Numbered from the stretch's first letter, positions 23,766-33,552 are shown. The stretch: 64,000 nucleotides of DNA from an uncultured Bacillota bacterium (GCA_958352855.1 CATWQE010000011.1:1-64000); one strand, 5' to 3'. Numbers and translations are program-made. Notes: a model not told the origin generated them from the sequence alone.

Positions 23766-25109
23766 TTATTCATCATATAATTCTATTGCCAATCGAGAGG
23801 CGAATTCTCTGGCAACCCCTAAATCATACAATATTTGAAGTAATCCAAAGCGATTCCTTACCTCTTTTGCGTAAACTATACTATTATAAAATATCTCCTT
23901 TGAAACACCTATTTGTTTTGGATGATAAGGAGCATGAATATTTTTGAGCATTTTCATTACTTCATCTGCATCTGGTAATGCTTCAATAATAGATAGAACA
24001 TCATTTCTCCTTTCTTCTAACATTTGGCAATGATTCTTGACCTTTTCATCTCCGTTTTTATTTGTCTTTCTTTCTAAATCTAATACACTTTCTGCAGCAA
24101 GCCCATAGACGTTTTGAATTTCTATCTTCCAGGCTTCATAATCAAAAGGCTCTTTTTTCATCTCTCTTCTTTCTTGAAAGGCTTCCTTTAACATTTCATA
24201 TAAACGGATGGATGCTACTGTTCCAATTCCCACTTTAGCACCATGCAAAGGATCTTTTCTTCCTTCCAACAGAAACATCATCTCCCAATAGTGCGATAAA
24301 TGATGTTCGCTCCCTGATGCAGGTCTAGAATTTCCTACAAAACTCATAGCTATTCCTGTTAAAATTAAACCTTCCATTACTGTTTGAATGGCACTCTTTT
24401 TCCCAGCTACAGCATCTTCTGCACAGTGAAGAACTTTAATCATAGAACCTTCGACCATTTCTACTACTTCATTACAAATATACTCCCCATTAATGAGGTT
24501 TGCAATCTTCCAATCTGTTAAGCAAACACATTTCCCTATAATGTCTCCAATTCCAGCTGCAATCATTTCAACAGGAGCCTGTACAAGAATATTAAGATCT
24601 CCAATAATTCCCTTTGGTGCGCACACATTAAAAGTTGTCTTTAAATGTTTTACAATCAAAGGTGAACCAGATGAAGCATACCCATCCATGGAAGGTGCAG
24701 TTGCCACTATAAAATAATCTATTTTCATTTTATAGCTGATGTATCTACATAAATCATTAATAGTTCCACTTCCAACCCCCACAAGCAAATCACAGTCATT
24801 TGGAACACCCGTCAATAAATGTACAATTGCATCTTCATCAGGTACCAGTTCTCTCTCTCCAAATAGGACTTTGTCATATGAAATGCCTGCACTTTCTAAT
24901 ACCGAATAAACACTTTTCCCAGCAACCTCTAATGTATTCAAATCACATACAATACAGATTTGTTTATACCCATATTTATTTATGATCTCTGGCAATTTTT
25001 TAACAGCATCCTCTTCAATAAGAATATCTCTTATATTACATTTGTGAATTCTGCCACATGAACAAACAGGTTGCAGTTTCAGGTATTTATCCCATATTGT
25101 TTCTCCCAT
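23766..25109 (-). CDS. sn-glycerol-1-phosphate dehydrogenase (AraM/EgsA family)
   Basis: 447 residues, longer than the roughly 390-400 of Bacillus AraM because of an N-terminal Cys-containing extension (CSCGRIHKC) and C-terminal helices. The NAD(P) and metal-binding features of the iron-type dehydrogenase/dehydroquinate-synthase-like fold are visible: DLLVGVGSGTINDL, TAPSMDGYASSGSPL, a GDIIGK Asp, and the histidines of SEHHLSHYWEM and LHGAKVGIGT. The reaction is sn-glycerol-1-phosphate to dihydroxyacetone phosphate, reversible. Last gene of a DeoR-ABC-MgtC-dehydrogenase unit, so a catabolic direction seems more likely than lipid synthesis. That direction is inference. Confidence 0.88.
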   Translation of the reverse strand: MGETIWDKYLKLQPVCSCGRIHKCNIRDILIEEDAVKKLPEIINKYGYKQICIVCDLNTLEVAGKSVYSVLESAGISYDKVLFGERELVPDEDAIVHLLTGVPNDCDLLVGVGSGTINDLCRYISYKMKIDYFIVATAPSMDGYASSGSPLIVKHLKTTFNVCAPKGIIGDLNILVQAPVEMIAAGIGDIIGKCVCLTDWKIANLINGEYICNEVVEMVEGSMIKVLHCAEDAVAGKKSAIQTVMEGLILTGIAMSFVGNSRPASGSEHHLSHYWEMMFLLEGRKDPLHGAKVGIGTVASIRLYEMLKEAFQERREMKKEPFDYEAWKIEIQNVYGLAAESVLDLERKTNKNGDEKVKNHCQMLEERRNDVLSIIEALPDADEVMKMLKNIHAPYHPKQIGVSKEIFYNSIVYAKEVRNRFGLLQILYDLGVAREFASRLAIELYDE

Positions 25110-25120
25110 TCATTTCACCT

Positions 25121-26201
25121 CTAATCAAATTTAATTGCCACCTTAAAATCTCCATACTTTCCTGTGGCATATTCAAATGCCTCCTCCCATTCCTCTATGG
25201 AAAACATTTTTGATACCACTCCGTCTGTTTTTAACTTTCCATTATGAATATTATCAATTACAAAAGGATAACAATAGGGACTCAAATGTGAGCCCAAGAT
25301 ATCTAACTCTTTTCTGTCACCAATGATAGACCAATCGACGGTTGTTGGTTCTCCAAAAACACTAAATTCTACAAATCTACCTAATTTACGCACCATATTT
25401 AGCCCTTGTACAACACTTGATGGATGTCCTGTAGCTTCAATATAAACATCACATCCATATCCATCTGTCAAATCCAAAATCCGTTTTACCACATCTTCTT
25501 TTCCCGGATTTAAAACAATGTCTGCACCAAATTCCTTCGCCTTTTCCAAACGCCCATCCTGCATATCTAACGCAATCAGTTTTGCCGGATTTTTCATTCT
25601 CGCATAAGTAACCATGCCTAACCCTAAAGTACCTGCTCCAGAAATAACTACTACATCATCTGTTTGAATTTTAGCTCTATCCACCGCATGTTTTGAACAC
25701 CCATATGGTTCTATTAATAATGCCTTTTCTAATGGCATTTCTTCCGGTACTTTGGAAATAACTGCTGTTTTAGGATATCTTACATATTCTGCCATTCCCC
25801 CATTATTGGTACTTTGAAACCCAAAAGTAGCATGCGGCTGACACATCCAGTATCTTCCAGTTTTACAAAATCTACACTCTCCGCAAGGTACAATCTGATC
25901 TGCTGTAATTCTATCACCGATTTCAAATCCCTTTACATTTTTTCCAATTTCTACAATACGCCCCCAAAAATTCATGTCCAGGAATAAATGGAACTTTAAC
26001 CCATGGCTGACTTTCTTCGTTTCCCCAGAACATTGCTGCACCATGCTTGCATTTTAAATCTCCTGCGCAAATGCCGCATCCTTCTGTCTTTATAATAATA
26101 TCATCTTCTCCACACTGCGGAACCGGGTATTCTTTTTCTAATTTATACTCATCTTTTCCATATGCAACTAATGCCTTCATTGTTTTTGGTAATCTGCTCA
26201 T
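25121..26201 (-). pseudogene. Zinc-dependent alcohol/polyol dehydrogenase with a frameshift
   Basis: The N-terminal part from ATG 26201 (GAGGAAA upstream) reads MKALVAYGKDEYKLEKEYP, with catalytic-zinc residues in GCGICAGD and PGHEF. It loses frame at a T5G5 run near 25967-25976. The other frame continues correctly with GRIVEIGKNVKGFEIGDRIT, the four structural-zinc cysteines (CGECRFCKTGRYWMC) and a Rossmann motif GAGTLGLG, to 25121. Removing one G restores a protein of about 360 residues. The family is medium-chain polyol dehydrogenases; the GICAGDLKCKHGAAMFWG region resembles erythritol/L-threitol dehydrogenases. Real mutation or sequencing error cannot be told apart here. Confidence 0.75.
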
Positions 26202-26223
26202 CGTGCATTTCCTCTTTTCATTA

Positions 26224-26901
26224 TCAAATTTCATAAGAGCATAGATTAGGTATTCCTTCAATTATTCCTACAATATCTTCTCTTTCTTTTCGAGCTGATA
26301 CCGCAAAAATAATTTTTAGTTTATCATTATCCTGCTCTCTGCTCTCACATTTAATATGTAAAATATCTATCCCTTCTTGCTCTAATCGAGATGTTATTTT
26401 TTCAACTTCCTGTTGATCTTTGTTAAGACGAATTTCTATCTGACCTCTCCAGGAATGCCTTGCAAATCTTCTGTATTTATGCATCAAAAACTGACCCAAA
26501 AGTAACAATATCGTAACACTGATACCAATTACATACATCCCTGCACCAAAAGCCATTCCTATACCTACAGTTGCCCAGATACCTGCTGCGGTGGTAATCC
26601 CACTGGTAACACCTTGTTTTCCAGTTATGACTAGACCACCGCCCATAATACCTAATCCAGCAAGAATACCTGATGCAACTCTTGATACATCTACAGAAGC
26701 GCCCGTTCCTGAAAGCGCATCATAAAATCCATATTTTGATACAATCATCATCATTGCAGCTGTAACAGCAATAATAAAATGTGTTTTTGTTCCAGCGACC
26801 TTCATTCTATTTTGGCGTTCCCATCCAATCAAAATACCACAAATTCCAGCAATAAAAATTCGACAGATATATAATCCTTGTATCAATATGTATTCTTGCA
26901 T
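26224..26901 (-). CDS. MgtC/SapB family membrane protein
   Basis: 225 residues. Four membrane helices lie in the first 150 residues, with the conserved MgtC motif GWERQ near residue 27 and the Gly-rich RVASGILAGLGIMGGG segment. A soluble ACT-like C-terminal domain follows (about 155-225). MgtC proteins affect Mg/phosphate homeostasis and ATP synthase in pathogens; the role here is unclear. It lies between the ABC binding-protein gene and the dehydrogenase in the same operon, with 10 bases to the former. Confidence 0.88.
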   Translation of the reverse strand: MQEYILIQGLYICRIFIAGICGILIGWERQNRMKVAGTKTHFIIAVTAAMMMIVSKYGFYDALSGTGASVDVSRVASGILAGLGIMGGGLVITGKQGVTSGITTAAGIWATVGIGMAFGAGMYVIGISVTILLLLGQFLMHKYRRFARHSWRGQIEIRLNKDQQEVEKITSRLEQEGIDILHIKCESREQDNDKLKIIFAVSARKEREDIVGIIEGIPNLCSYEI

Positions 26902-26911
26902 CTAATTCGTC

Positions 26912-28231
26912 CTATTCACTTAAAATAACATCTACAGCTTCACTAAATGTCTGCAACGATTCGTCAATATCCTGATCATCCAGCATAATAGCCTGAATAC
27001 AAGTTCTGAATTCAGCTATAACTGGTGTTAAATTTTCAATTCTATAACTGTCATCTCCATTTACAAGAGCATCATACGCAATTTTATAATTTTCACTTTT
27101 TGCCCATAACTCCTGAATAGCATCAGACTCTGCCATAGTTTTTGTAAAAGGAAGATATCCAGAACCAAGTACAAATGCAAGACCGCCCTTTTCATCCTGA
27201 ATATACCATTTCATAAATTCCCAGGCAGCATCTTTATTTTTACTAGAAGCTAATAAACCAAAACCGCTTCCTCCAGTTGGCATTGATTCCACTTTATCTT
27301 TTACCAGTGGAGCTGTGACATATTCAAATTTATCTCCAATAGCATCTAATCTTGAAGTAATCGCGCCCGAAGAATTAATGGTCATAGCCGCCATCTCAGA
27401 TATAAACATCTGATTATCTTGATCATTTGCGGGGTCATTATAATATAAAGCACCTGAATCCTGAAGCTCCTTCATAAATTCAAACGCTTTTTTAGCACTT
27501 CCATCCTCTACACATTGAAGAGCTGTTTGTTCTTCATTAAAGAAACTACCTCCTGCCTGCTGAATCAATGCAAAAAACTCCCACTGGTCAAATGGTACTG
27601 ACAGACCATATCTTTTTGTCTCTCCATTCTCCACCACTGTACATTTATTAGCAACGTCTTTTAATTCTTCCCATGTTGTTGGAATCTTACATCCCATTTC
27701 ATCTAATACCGTTTTGTTAATATGTAAGATTTGAGAAGAACGTCCAAATGGAATTGCCACTAATTTATCATCATAGTAAGCATCTTTTACAAATGCTTCT
27801 ACAAAATCATTTGGATCTACAGAGTCTTTTTCCATATAAGGCAATAAATCTTCAAAAGCTCCACTTACAGCTAATCTCCCCACATTATCCTGTGCAACCT
27901 GCAGGATATCTGGCGCATTTCCTGCAAAAATAGCCTGTTCTGCTTTTGCTGCCGCTTCTGCATATGTTCCTTGGAATGTAGCGACTACTTTAATTTCATC
28001 TTGAGACTCATTAAAATCCTTTACCAACTGTTCAACTAATTCTCCATTTGTTCCTGACATGCAATGCCAAAACTGAACCTCTTTTACTCCATCTGATGTA
28101 CCTGCCTCATTTTCCTGTTTACTTTCACTTTTTTGTTCATCTGCTCCACCGCCTTCATTATTTCCACAACCAGCAATAGATGTTACTAACAGTACAGTTC
28201 CTAAAATCATTCCTAAGACTCTTTTCTTCAT
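26912..28231 (-). CDS. ABC transporter substrate-binding lipoprotein (sugar/glycerol-phosphate type)
   Basis: 439 residues from ATG 28231 (AAAGGAG upstream). Signal peptide with lipobox IAGC near residue 20, then an acidic linker and the extracellular-solute-binding family 1 fold (VQFWHCMSGTNGELVEQLVK and the later SGAITSRLD, PTGGSGFGLLA). The family includes UgpB, which binds glycerol-3-phosphate and glycerophosphodiesters. The nearby phosphodiesterase and glycerol-1-phosphate dehydrogenase support that type of ligand. Follows two permease genes. Confidence 0.88.
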   Translation of the reverse strand: MKKRVLGMILGTVLLVTSIAGCGNNEGGGADEQKSESKQENEAGTSDGVKEVQFWHCMSGTNGELVEQLVKDFNESQDEIKVVATFQGTYAEAAAKAEQAIFAGNAPDILQVAQDNVGRLAVSGAFEDLLPYMEKDSVDPNDFVEAFVKDAYYDDKLVAIPFGRSSQILHINKTVLDEMGCKIPTTWEELKDVANKCTVVENGETKRYGLSVPFDQWEFFALIQQAGGSFFNEEQTALQCVEDGSAKKAFEFMKELQDSGALYYNDPANDQDNQMFISEMAAMTINSSGAITSRLDAIGDKFEYVTAPLVKDKVESMPTGGSGFGLLASSKNKDAAWEFMKWYIQDEKGGLAFVLGSGYLPFTKTMAESDAIQELWAKSENYKIAYDALVNGDDSYRIENLTPVIAEFRTCIQAIMLDDQDIDESLQTFSEAVDVILSE

Positions 28232-28250
28232 ACGCTTCTCTCCTTTTCTT

Positions 28251-29087
28251 TTACTTAATCCCTGAGTATGCAAAGGACTTCATAATTTGCTTTGATGCAA
28301 ATAAATAAACTAAAACTACAGGTAACACTAAAATTGCATTTCCAGCCATTACAACCTGCCAATTTGCAACACCTTCCATCTGTTTCAATTGAGCAATAGC
28401 AACAGGGAGTGTTCTATACGCATCTGCATTTGTCATAACTAAAGGCCAAAAATACTCATTCCATTGCCCAACAAAGCTAAATAAAACAATAGACGCAATT
28501 GCGGGCTTTGACATTGGCATCATAATCTGCATAATCACCCTCCATTCCGATGCCCCATCTATTTTTGCCGCCTCAATTAGCTCGTTTTGTATCTGCATAA
28601 AATACTGTCTCAATAAAAAGATAGCAAATGCATTTGTAATAAATGGTAATATCTGAGGCCAAAGCGAATTAATTAATCCCCATTCTGACATCATTAAATA
28701 AATTGGGAGAAATGTAATCTGCGTAGGCATCATAAGTGCTACTAAAACTGCACCAAAAAAAACTTTTTTTCCCTTAAATTCATATTTTGCAAACGCATAT
28801 GCTGCTGGAACTACTACTATCATTTGAAGTACAATTACTGCAACAACTACTATGAGGGAGTTTTTCAAAAATACCCACATGCTCCCTCCTGGACCAGAAC
28901 ACCATGCTTCCACATAGTTTTCAAAATGTGCTACTGCTGGTAAAAAAGTTGGTGTTATACTATTTACTTCTTCCATACTTTGCAAAGATGTCGAAATCAT
29001 CCAAAAGAAAGGCCAACCAAAAATAAAAAGCAGAAGCAATTTCATCAATATACCACCAATACTTATCAATTTTTTCTTTATTTTCAT
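28251..29087 (-). CDS. ABC transporter permease, UgpE/MalG type
   Basis: 278 residues, six predicted membrane helices, with the EAA loop visible as EAAKIDGASEWRVIMQIMMP near residue 188. Ends 19 bases before the binding-protein gene. Forms the channel with the partner permease. No ATP-binding subunit is encoded in the operon, so a shared MsmK/UgpC-type ATPase elsewhere is expected. Confidence 0.9.
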   Translation of the reverse strand: MKIKKKLISIGGILMKLLLLFIFGWPFFWMISTSLQSMEEVNSITPTFLPAVAHFENYVEAWCSGPGGSMWVFLKNSLIVVVAVIVLQMIVVVPAAYAFAKYEFKGKKVFFGAVLVALMMPTQITFLPIYLMMSEWGLINSLWPQILPFITNAFAIFLLRQYFMQIQNELIEAAKIDGASEWRVIMQIMMPMSKPAIASIVLFSFVGQWNEYFWPLVMTNADAYRTLPVAIAQLKQMEGVANWQVVMAGNAILVLPVVLVYLFASKQIMKSFAYSGIK

Positions 29088-29102
29088 ATAGCTCCTCCTT
29101 CT

Positions 29103-29996
29103 CTACTGATAATGAACCTTTTTAGAAAGACCAACAAAGTAAATAACAGTTAATATACTCACAATTATAAGCAAAATAACCCCAATCGCAGCACTATATC
29201 CAACACGTAAATTTAACAATGCCTCCGTATAAATACTATAAACCAATGTTGTAGTCGCATTATTAGGACCTCCTTGAGTTAGAATACGCACTGTATCAAA
29301 GACTTTAAAAGAACTAATTGTACGTATAATTAGAGTAAAAAATAACTGTGGAGAAATCATAGGTAACGTTATCTTAAAAAACATAACTACCTTATTTGCA
29401 TGATCTAACTTTGCTGCTTCATACAAAGAACTTGGAACACTTTGAAGTGCCGCTAGTAAAAGCAACGTATCATATCCTACTGCTTTCCATACAGATACTA
29501 AAATTACCGATGACATTGCTGTAGCTGAACCGGACAACCATTTTGATGTCGGAAGTCCCAATTCTTTTAAAATGTAATTGAATAAACCAAAATTAGGTTC
29601 CATCATCCAAAGCCAGATTAACGCGATGGATACAATAGATACAACATGAGGGCAAAAAACAGCTGCCTGCACAATTCTATTCAATCTTGTATTCTTCTCA
29701 TTTAGCCAAACGGCCAATAATAATGCAATTGCTGTAATCAATAAAACAACAGCAATCGTATACACAACTGTATTTGATAACGATTTATGAAAATCAGGTC
29801 TACTTAAAACCTTTTCATAATTATCCAAGCCCACAAATTTACTTTGCGATGGATTCAGCATATTTGTATTATGTAAACTGAGTTGGATTAGTTTAATAAT
29901 TGGATATATTGTAAAAACCAGTATTCCAATTATAGCTGGAGCAATCATCACATAAGGTCTTGCTTTTCTACTAAATTTTCTTTTATTCATATTCAA
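29103..29996 (-). CDS. ABC transporter permease, UgpA/MalF type
   Basis: 297 residues, six membrane helices. EAA loop YEAAKLDHANKVVMFFKITL near residue 192, and the typical sugar-permease N-terminus (YVMIAPAIIGILVFTIYPII). The start overlaps the DeoR gene stop by 4 bases, so regulator and transporter share a transcript. Confidence 0.9.
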   Translation of the reverse strand: MNMNKRKFSRKARPYVMIAPAIIGILVFTIYPIIKLIQLSLHNTNMLNPSQSKFVGLDNYEKVLSRPDFHKSLSNTVVYTIAVVLLITAIALLLAVWLNEKNTRLNRIVQAAVFCPHVVSIVSIALIWLWMMEPNFGLFNYILKELGLPTSKWLSGSATAMSSVILVSVWKAVGYDTLLLLAALQSVPSSLYEAAKLDHANKVVMFFKITLPMISPQLFFTLIIRTISSFKVFDTVRILTQGGPNNATTTLVYSIYTEALLNLRVGYSAAIGVILLIIVSILTVIYFVGLSKKVHYQ

Positions 29997-30790
29997 ACAC
30001 CCTCTTTACTATCGGAAACCTCTTTTCCCTGAACTACTTTCACACCTCTATCTCTTAATTGCTCAATCATATCAATAGAAGTTCTCCAGTCTGTCACTAT
30101 TCCATCTAATTCAGATATTGAGGCAATCAATCCAAGAGAATCATCTCCAAACTTACTATAATCCAACGCAATAAAATGTTCTTTACAGGCATTCATCATT
30201 AGTTTCTTCATTCTCGCTTCCTGTAAATCAGGTGTTGTAAACCCATGTTCAATTGTCAAATGATTACCACTAATAAAACCCTTGTCAAAGAACAAATTTT
30301 TTAACATATCCTCTGCATATGAGCCCACACAAGATAATATGCGATGTCTAAAATTTCCTCCAATAACAATAACTGAAATATCCTCTGCTTCCGAAAGTTC
30401 CATTGCAATATTTATAGCATTTGTTCCAACCAAAATCTTTCTTTTAGAACCACCCTTTATCACTCTGGCAATTTGCGTTGTCGTAGTTCCACAATCTAAA
30501 AAAACAGCATCTCCATCATTAATGCAATCATAAGCAGCATAGGCAATGGACAGCTTTTCTCTCATATGTTTCCACTCTTTTTCCTTGTGAGAAAATTCAT
30601 TTAAAGATCCATATGCACTTACAGCTCCTCCCCAAGTTCTTTTAACCGCTCCTTCTTGTTCCATCGCTGCCAATAATTTCCGAACAGATACTTCTGAAAC
30701 TTTTAAAACTTCACTTAATTGAGAAACACTTACTGAGGATTGTGCATCTAATAACTTCATAATTACTTCTTTTTTTTCCTGAACTGTCAT
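29993..30790 (-). CDS. DeoR/GlpR family transcriptional regulator
   Basis: 265 residues. N-terminal DeoR-type HTH (QEKKEVIMKLLDAQSSVSVS, then VSEVSVRKLLAAMEQEG) and a C-terminal sensor domain with DGDAVFLDCGTTTTQIA and GTNAINIA, which binds a phosphorylated sugar effector in this family. First gene of the leftward operon and divergent from the HAD-GDPD pair. Likely binds the repeats at 30807-30851. Effector unknown, probably a glycerol or polyol phosphate. Confidence 0.9.
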   Translation of the reverse strand: MTVQEKKEVIMKLLDAQSSVSVSQLSEVLKVSEVSVRKLLAAMEQEGAVKRTWGGAVSAYGSLNEFSHKEKEWKHMREKLSIAYAAYDCINDGDAVFLDCGTTTTQIARVIKGGSKRKILVGTNAINIAMELSEAEDISVIVIGGNFRHRILSCVGSYAEDMLKNLFFDKGFISGNHLTIEHGFTTPDLQEARMKKLMMNACKEHFIALDYSKFGDDSLGLIASISELDGIVTDWRTSIDMIEQLRDRGVKVVQGKEVSDSKEGV

Positions 30791-30806
30791 TATATTTCCC
30801 TCTTTA

Positions 30807-30851
30807 TCATTTATATTTCATTTTGTTTTGTTTTTGTTTCGTTTATATTTC
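30807..30851. promoter_or_regulatory. Direct repeats, candidate DeoR operators
   Basis: TCATTTATATTTC (30807-30819) and TCGTTTATATTTC (30839-30851) match at 12 of 13 positions and start 32 bases apart, about three helical turns. They flank the start region of the regulator gene. The rest of the 300-base intergenic region is very AT-rich, with promoters that I cannot place confidently. Confidence 0.5.
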
Positions 30852-31087
30852 GATTGTAACACTCTCTTTCATTTATGTCAATATTATATGTTTTTTCTAC
30901 TTTTTTCACATTTTTTAGTTATTTTTTTCATATATTTTTAACAAATATATATTTATCAATAATTTTTTGTTGATTATTTATCGTTTTTTGTTTATAATTT
31001 TAATATCAAAAGCTATTTTTCTAATTAACAAATGCTTAATCTACATTTTACTTTCTTTTTATTTGTTTCGAAAAGGAGAAAAACGTA

Positions 31088-31810
31088 ATGCAAACGCAAA
31101 AACCAAAACTATTATGTTTCGATTTGGATGGTACTTTAACACAACACAAAACTTTACTTTCTGCAGAATACAAAAAACTACTATTCGAACTCTCAGAACA
31201 CTATCACTTGCTTATGGTAGGAGCCGGTTCTTGTAAACGTATTTATGCACAAATGAATAATTTCCCTATAGACATAATTGGTAATTACGGAATGCAATAT
31301 TCCACTACCGATCACATAACGGGAAATTTTATACTTCAAAAGGATATTTCTATTGCTGTAGATATTCCATTAGTAATACAACGAGCAAATATACTCCGTA
31401 AATCTCTAAACTTATCTAACTACACAGGCGAAACAATAGAGATTCACCCAAGTGGTATGCTCACTTTTCCTATATTAGGAACTAAGGCAGCTATAGAATC
31501 TAAGCTCACCTATGATCCTACTCGTACAAAAAGGCGCACTATGTATAACCAGGTTATTTCTGCATTTCCAGAATATAAAGTTTATATCGGTGGTTCCTCT
31601 TCTTTTGATATTGTACCCCACCCTTACAGTAAACTTTATGCTCTAAATAACTATTGTACTCAACATAGCATTTCTCATTCAGATGTATTATACTTTGGCG
31701 ATGACTATGGAACTGGCGGAAACGATGAAGATATATATTTATCTGACATTCCTTTCCAAAAAGTTGATAATTATCATTTATTTAAAGAATATGCAGAAAA
31801 TCTTTTATAA
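31088..31810 (+). CDS. HAD family phosphatase (phosphomannomutase-like, class IIB)
   Basis: 240 residues. Motif I CFDLDGTLT at residues 9-17, motif II VGAGSC near 47-52, and motif IV FGDDYGTGGND near residue 215. The cap region resembles eukaryotic phosphomannomutases, but many such bacterial proteins are sugar or polyol phosphatases. Ribosome site AAGGAG precedes ATG 31088. It is co-transcribed with the phosphodiesterase gene 19 bases downstream. May dephosphorylate the product released by that enzyme. Confidence 0.82.
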   Translation: MQTQKPKLLCFDLDGTLTQHKTLLSAEYKKLLFELSEHYHLLMVGAGSCKRIYAQMNNFPIDIIGNYGMQYSTTDHITGNFILQKDISIAVDIPLVIQRANILRKSLNLSNYTGETIEIHPSGMLTFPILGTKAAIESKLTYDPTRTKRRTMYNQVISAFPEYKVYIGGSSSFDIVPHPYSKLYALNNYCTQHSISHSDVLYFGDDYGTGGNDEDIYLSDIPFQKVDNYHLFKEYAENLL

Positions 31811-31829
31811 AAGAAAGAAGGAGTTTTTT

Positions 31830-32615
31830 ATGCTTTGGACACAAAATGAAAACAATATACTTGTAGCAGGACACAGAGGTAATCCAACTCAATACCCAGA
31901 AAATACTTTAATTTCTTTCCAAAGCGCTATTGACGCTGGCGTAGATATGATAGAATTAGATATTCAAATGACAAAAGACGAACAACTGGTTATTATCCAT
32001 AATTTCACTGTAGATGATACCACAAATGGAACTGGTTATGTAAGAGATATGACTTTAAATGAATTAAGGGCTCTAGATGCAGGTATTCAACACAACGGAA
32101 AATATAGTGGTGTAAAAATTCCTCTTTTCAAAGAGTTTCTAGATTTAATTAAACCCTACAACAATTTGCTATTTGACTTTGAATTAAAAGAATATCCAGT
32201 GCATGGCAATCAAGAAAGAGCATACCAAACAGCGGATACGGTTATTTCACTTATAGAAGAATATAATTTGGCAGACAGATGTGTGCTTAACGCGTTCAGT
32301 TCAAAACTCCTTTATTATATTCACCAAAAGTATAATGGACGATTTAAACTCCATGGTTATTATCCAAAATCTCTTTTAAATCCTGAGCCTGGACATAATC
32401 CATATGATTTTTTATACTGTGCTTGTGTATGCGAAGATTTTATCAGGACAACCTTTGACAACTTAAAAAACCAGGGAATTGATACTTGGGTCGGAACACG
32501 TTTTAAAGACAGATCTTCCATACAATTAGCTCATGAGTGCGGTGCTACACTTATTACTTGTGATAACCCCGTAGAAGTATTATCTATTTTAAAAGACATG
32601 GGACTACATCAATAA
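31830..32615 (+). CDS. Glycerophosphodiester phosphodiesterase
   Basis: 261 residues from ATG 31830 (AAGGAG 6 bases upstream). GDPD active-site residues are visible: GHRGNPTQYPENT, ELDIQMTKD (Glu and Asp metal ligands), the second His in VIIHNFTVDDTTNGTG (family usually HD, here HN) and FELKEY. No signal peptide, so it acts inside the cell on imported substrates, yielding glycerol phosphate and an alcohol. Ends 8 bases before a strong terminator. Partner of the divergent ABC importer. Confidence 0.92.
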   Translation: MLWTQNENNILVAGHRGNPTQYPENTLISFQSAIDAGVDMIELDIQMTKDEQLVIIHNFTVDDTTNGTGYVRDMTLNELRALDAGIQHNGKYSGVKIPLFKEFLDLIKPYNNLLFDFELKEYPVHGNQERAYQTADTVISLIEEYNLADRCVLNAFSSKLLYYIHQKYNGRFKLHGYYPKSLLNPEPGHNPYDFLYCACVCEDFIRTTFDNLKNQGIDTWVGTRFKDRSSIQLAHECGATLITCDNPVEVLSILKDMGLHQ

Positions 32616-32623
32616 CAAAAAAA

Positions 32624-32665
32624 CAAACTGATTGCAGAAACCTCCTAATCTCCGCAATCAGTTTG
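32624..32665. terminator. Bidirectional terminator
   Basis: 12-bp perfect stem CAAACTGATTGC/GCAATCAGTTTG with T-rich flanks on both sides. Serves the phosphodiesterase gene (plus) and the DUF3881 gene (minus). Confidence 0.88.
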
Positions 32666-32670
32666 CTCTT

Positions 32671-33552
32671 TTAATACCCAAACTCCACATACCCCTGCAG
32701 CCACACAATTCCCTTGAATCGTCTTCCCACCAGAGGAACGCCCAGCAGGTCATTTTCATTAACGCAGACATCCATTTCCAATCCATTGCAGCGAATCCGC
32801 ATCTCATAGATTCTATCCCCTGTGTCAGTATTGCAAACTCTGGTCACTTCTAAAATCTGCCCCATAACGTTATACAAATCACATTCCATCCCATAAGGAA
32901 TAAAATAAGTATCCACAATACTGTAAATATCCTCATTTTGCACTCTCTGGGAAATCATAGAATATGTATCCATATCTTCTATAGTGAGACTCTCCATAGC
33001 CTCTTCATCTCCATTTTTGGCGGCGGCTATTAAGCGTCCTCTGTCAGCCGCATCCCGTTTTGACTGTTGTTCTTCTTCCTCCAATGTCATAACAGGAAGC
33101 AAAATCGTACCTTTTTTTGCCAGTCCTGACAGGGTAATGTTATACACACTGTCTGAAATATGCCCTTTGCTGCGCTGTGTCAGATATTCACCTGCATTTT
33201 GCAGATAAAAAATCACAGTCACTCCTATGCGGAGGTCATCGCAGGCCCCCGCATAGGATTCTTTCCCTGTGTGTTTTTCTATGGTCACTTCTTCCTGCAT
33301 GGTGATTCCAGTACCTCTGAAATAAGGAAAATAATATTCCATTTCAAACTGATTCTCTTCATTATATTCACCACAAACTGTAATCCCGAAATCACATCCA
33401 TACATCTTCGAAAGCTCTGTGAACAAATGACCATTTCTGTCTTCTACTACAATTTTTTCATCATATGTCTGAATCACATCATTCAAAATTGCATCAAGCT
33501 GTTTCTTATCTTCTATCTCAGAAAATCCTATTGATTTTAAATAACTGTGCAA
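32671..33552 (-). CDS. DUF3881 family protein
   Basis: 293 residues, soluble, no signal or membrane segment, starting MHSYLKSIGFSEIEDKKQLD, which I recognise as the DUF3881 family typical of Lachnospiraceae. It follows serS by 14 bases. Function unknown. Confidence 0.82.
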   Translation of the reverse strand: MHSYLKSIGFSEIEDKKQLDAILNDVIQTYDEKIVVEDRNGHLFTELSKMYGCDFGITVCGEYNEENQFEMEYYFPYFRGTGITMQEEVTIEKHTGKESYAGACDDLRIGVTVIFYLQNAGEYLTQRSKGHISDSVYNITLSGLAKKGTILLPVMTLEEEEQQSKRDAADRGRLIAAAKNGDEEAMESLTIEDMDTYSMISQRVQNEDIYSIVDTYFIPYGMECDLYNVMGQILEVTRVCNTDTGDRIYEMRIRCNGLEMDVCVNENDLLGVPLVGRRFKGIVWLQGYVEFGY

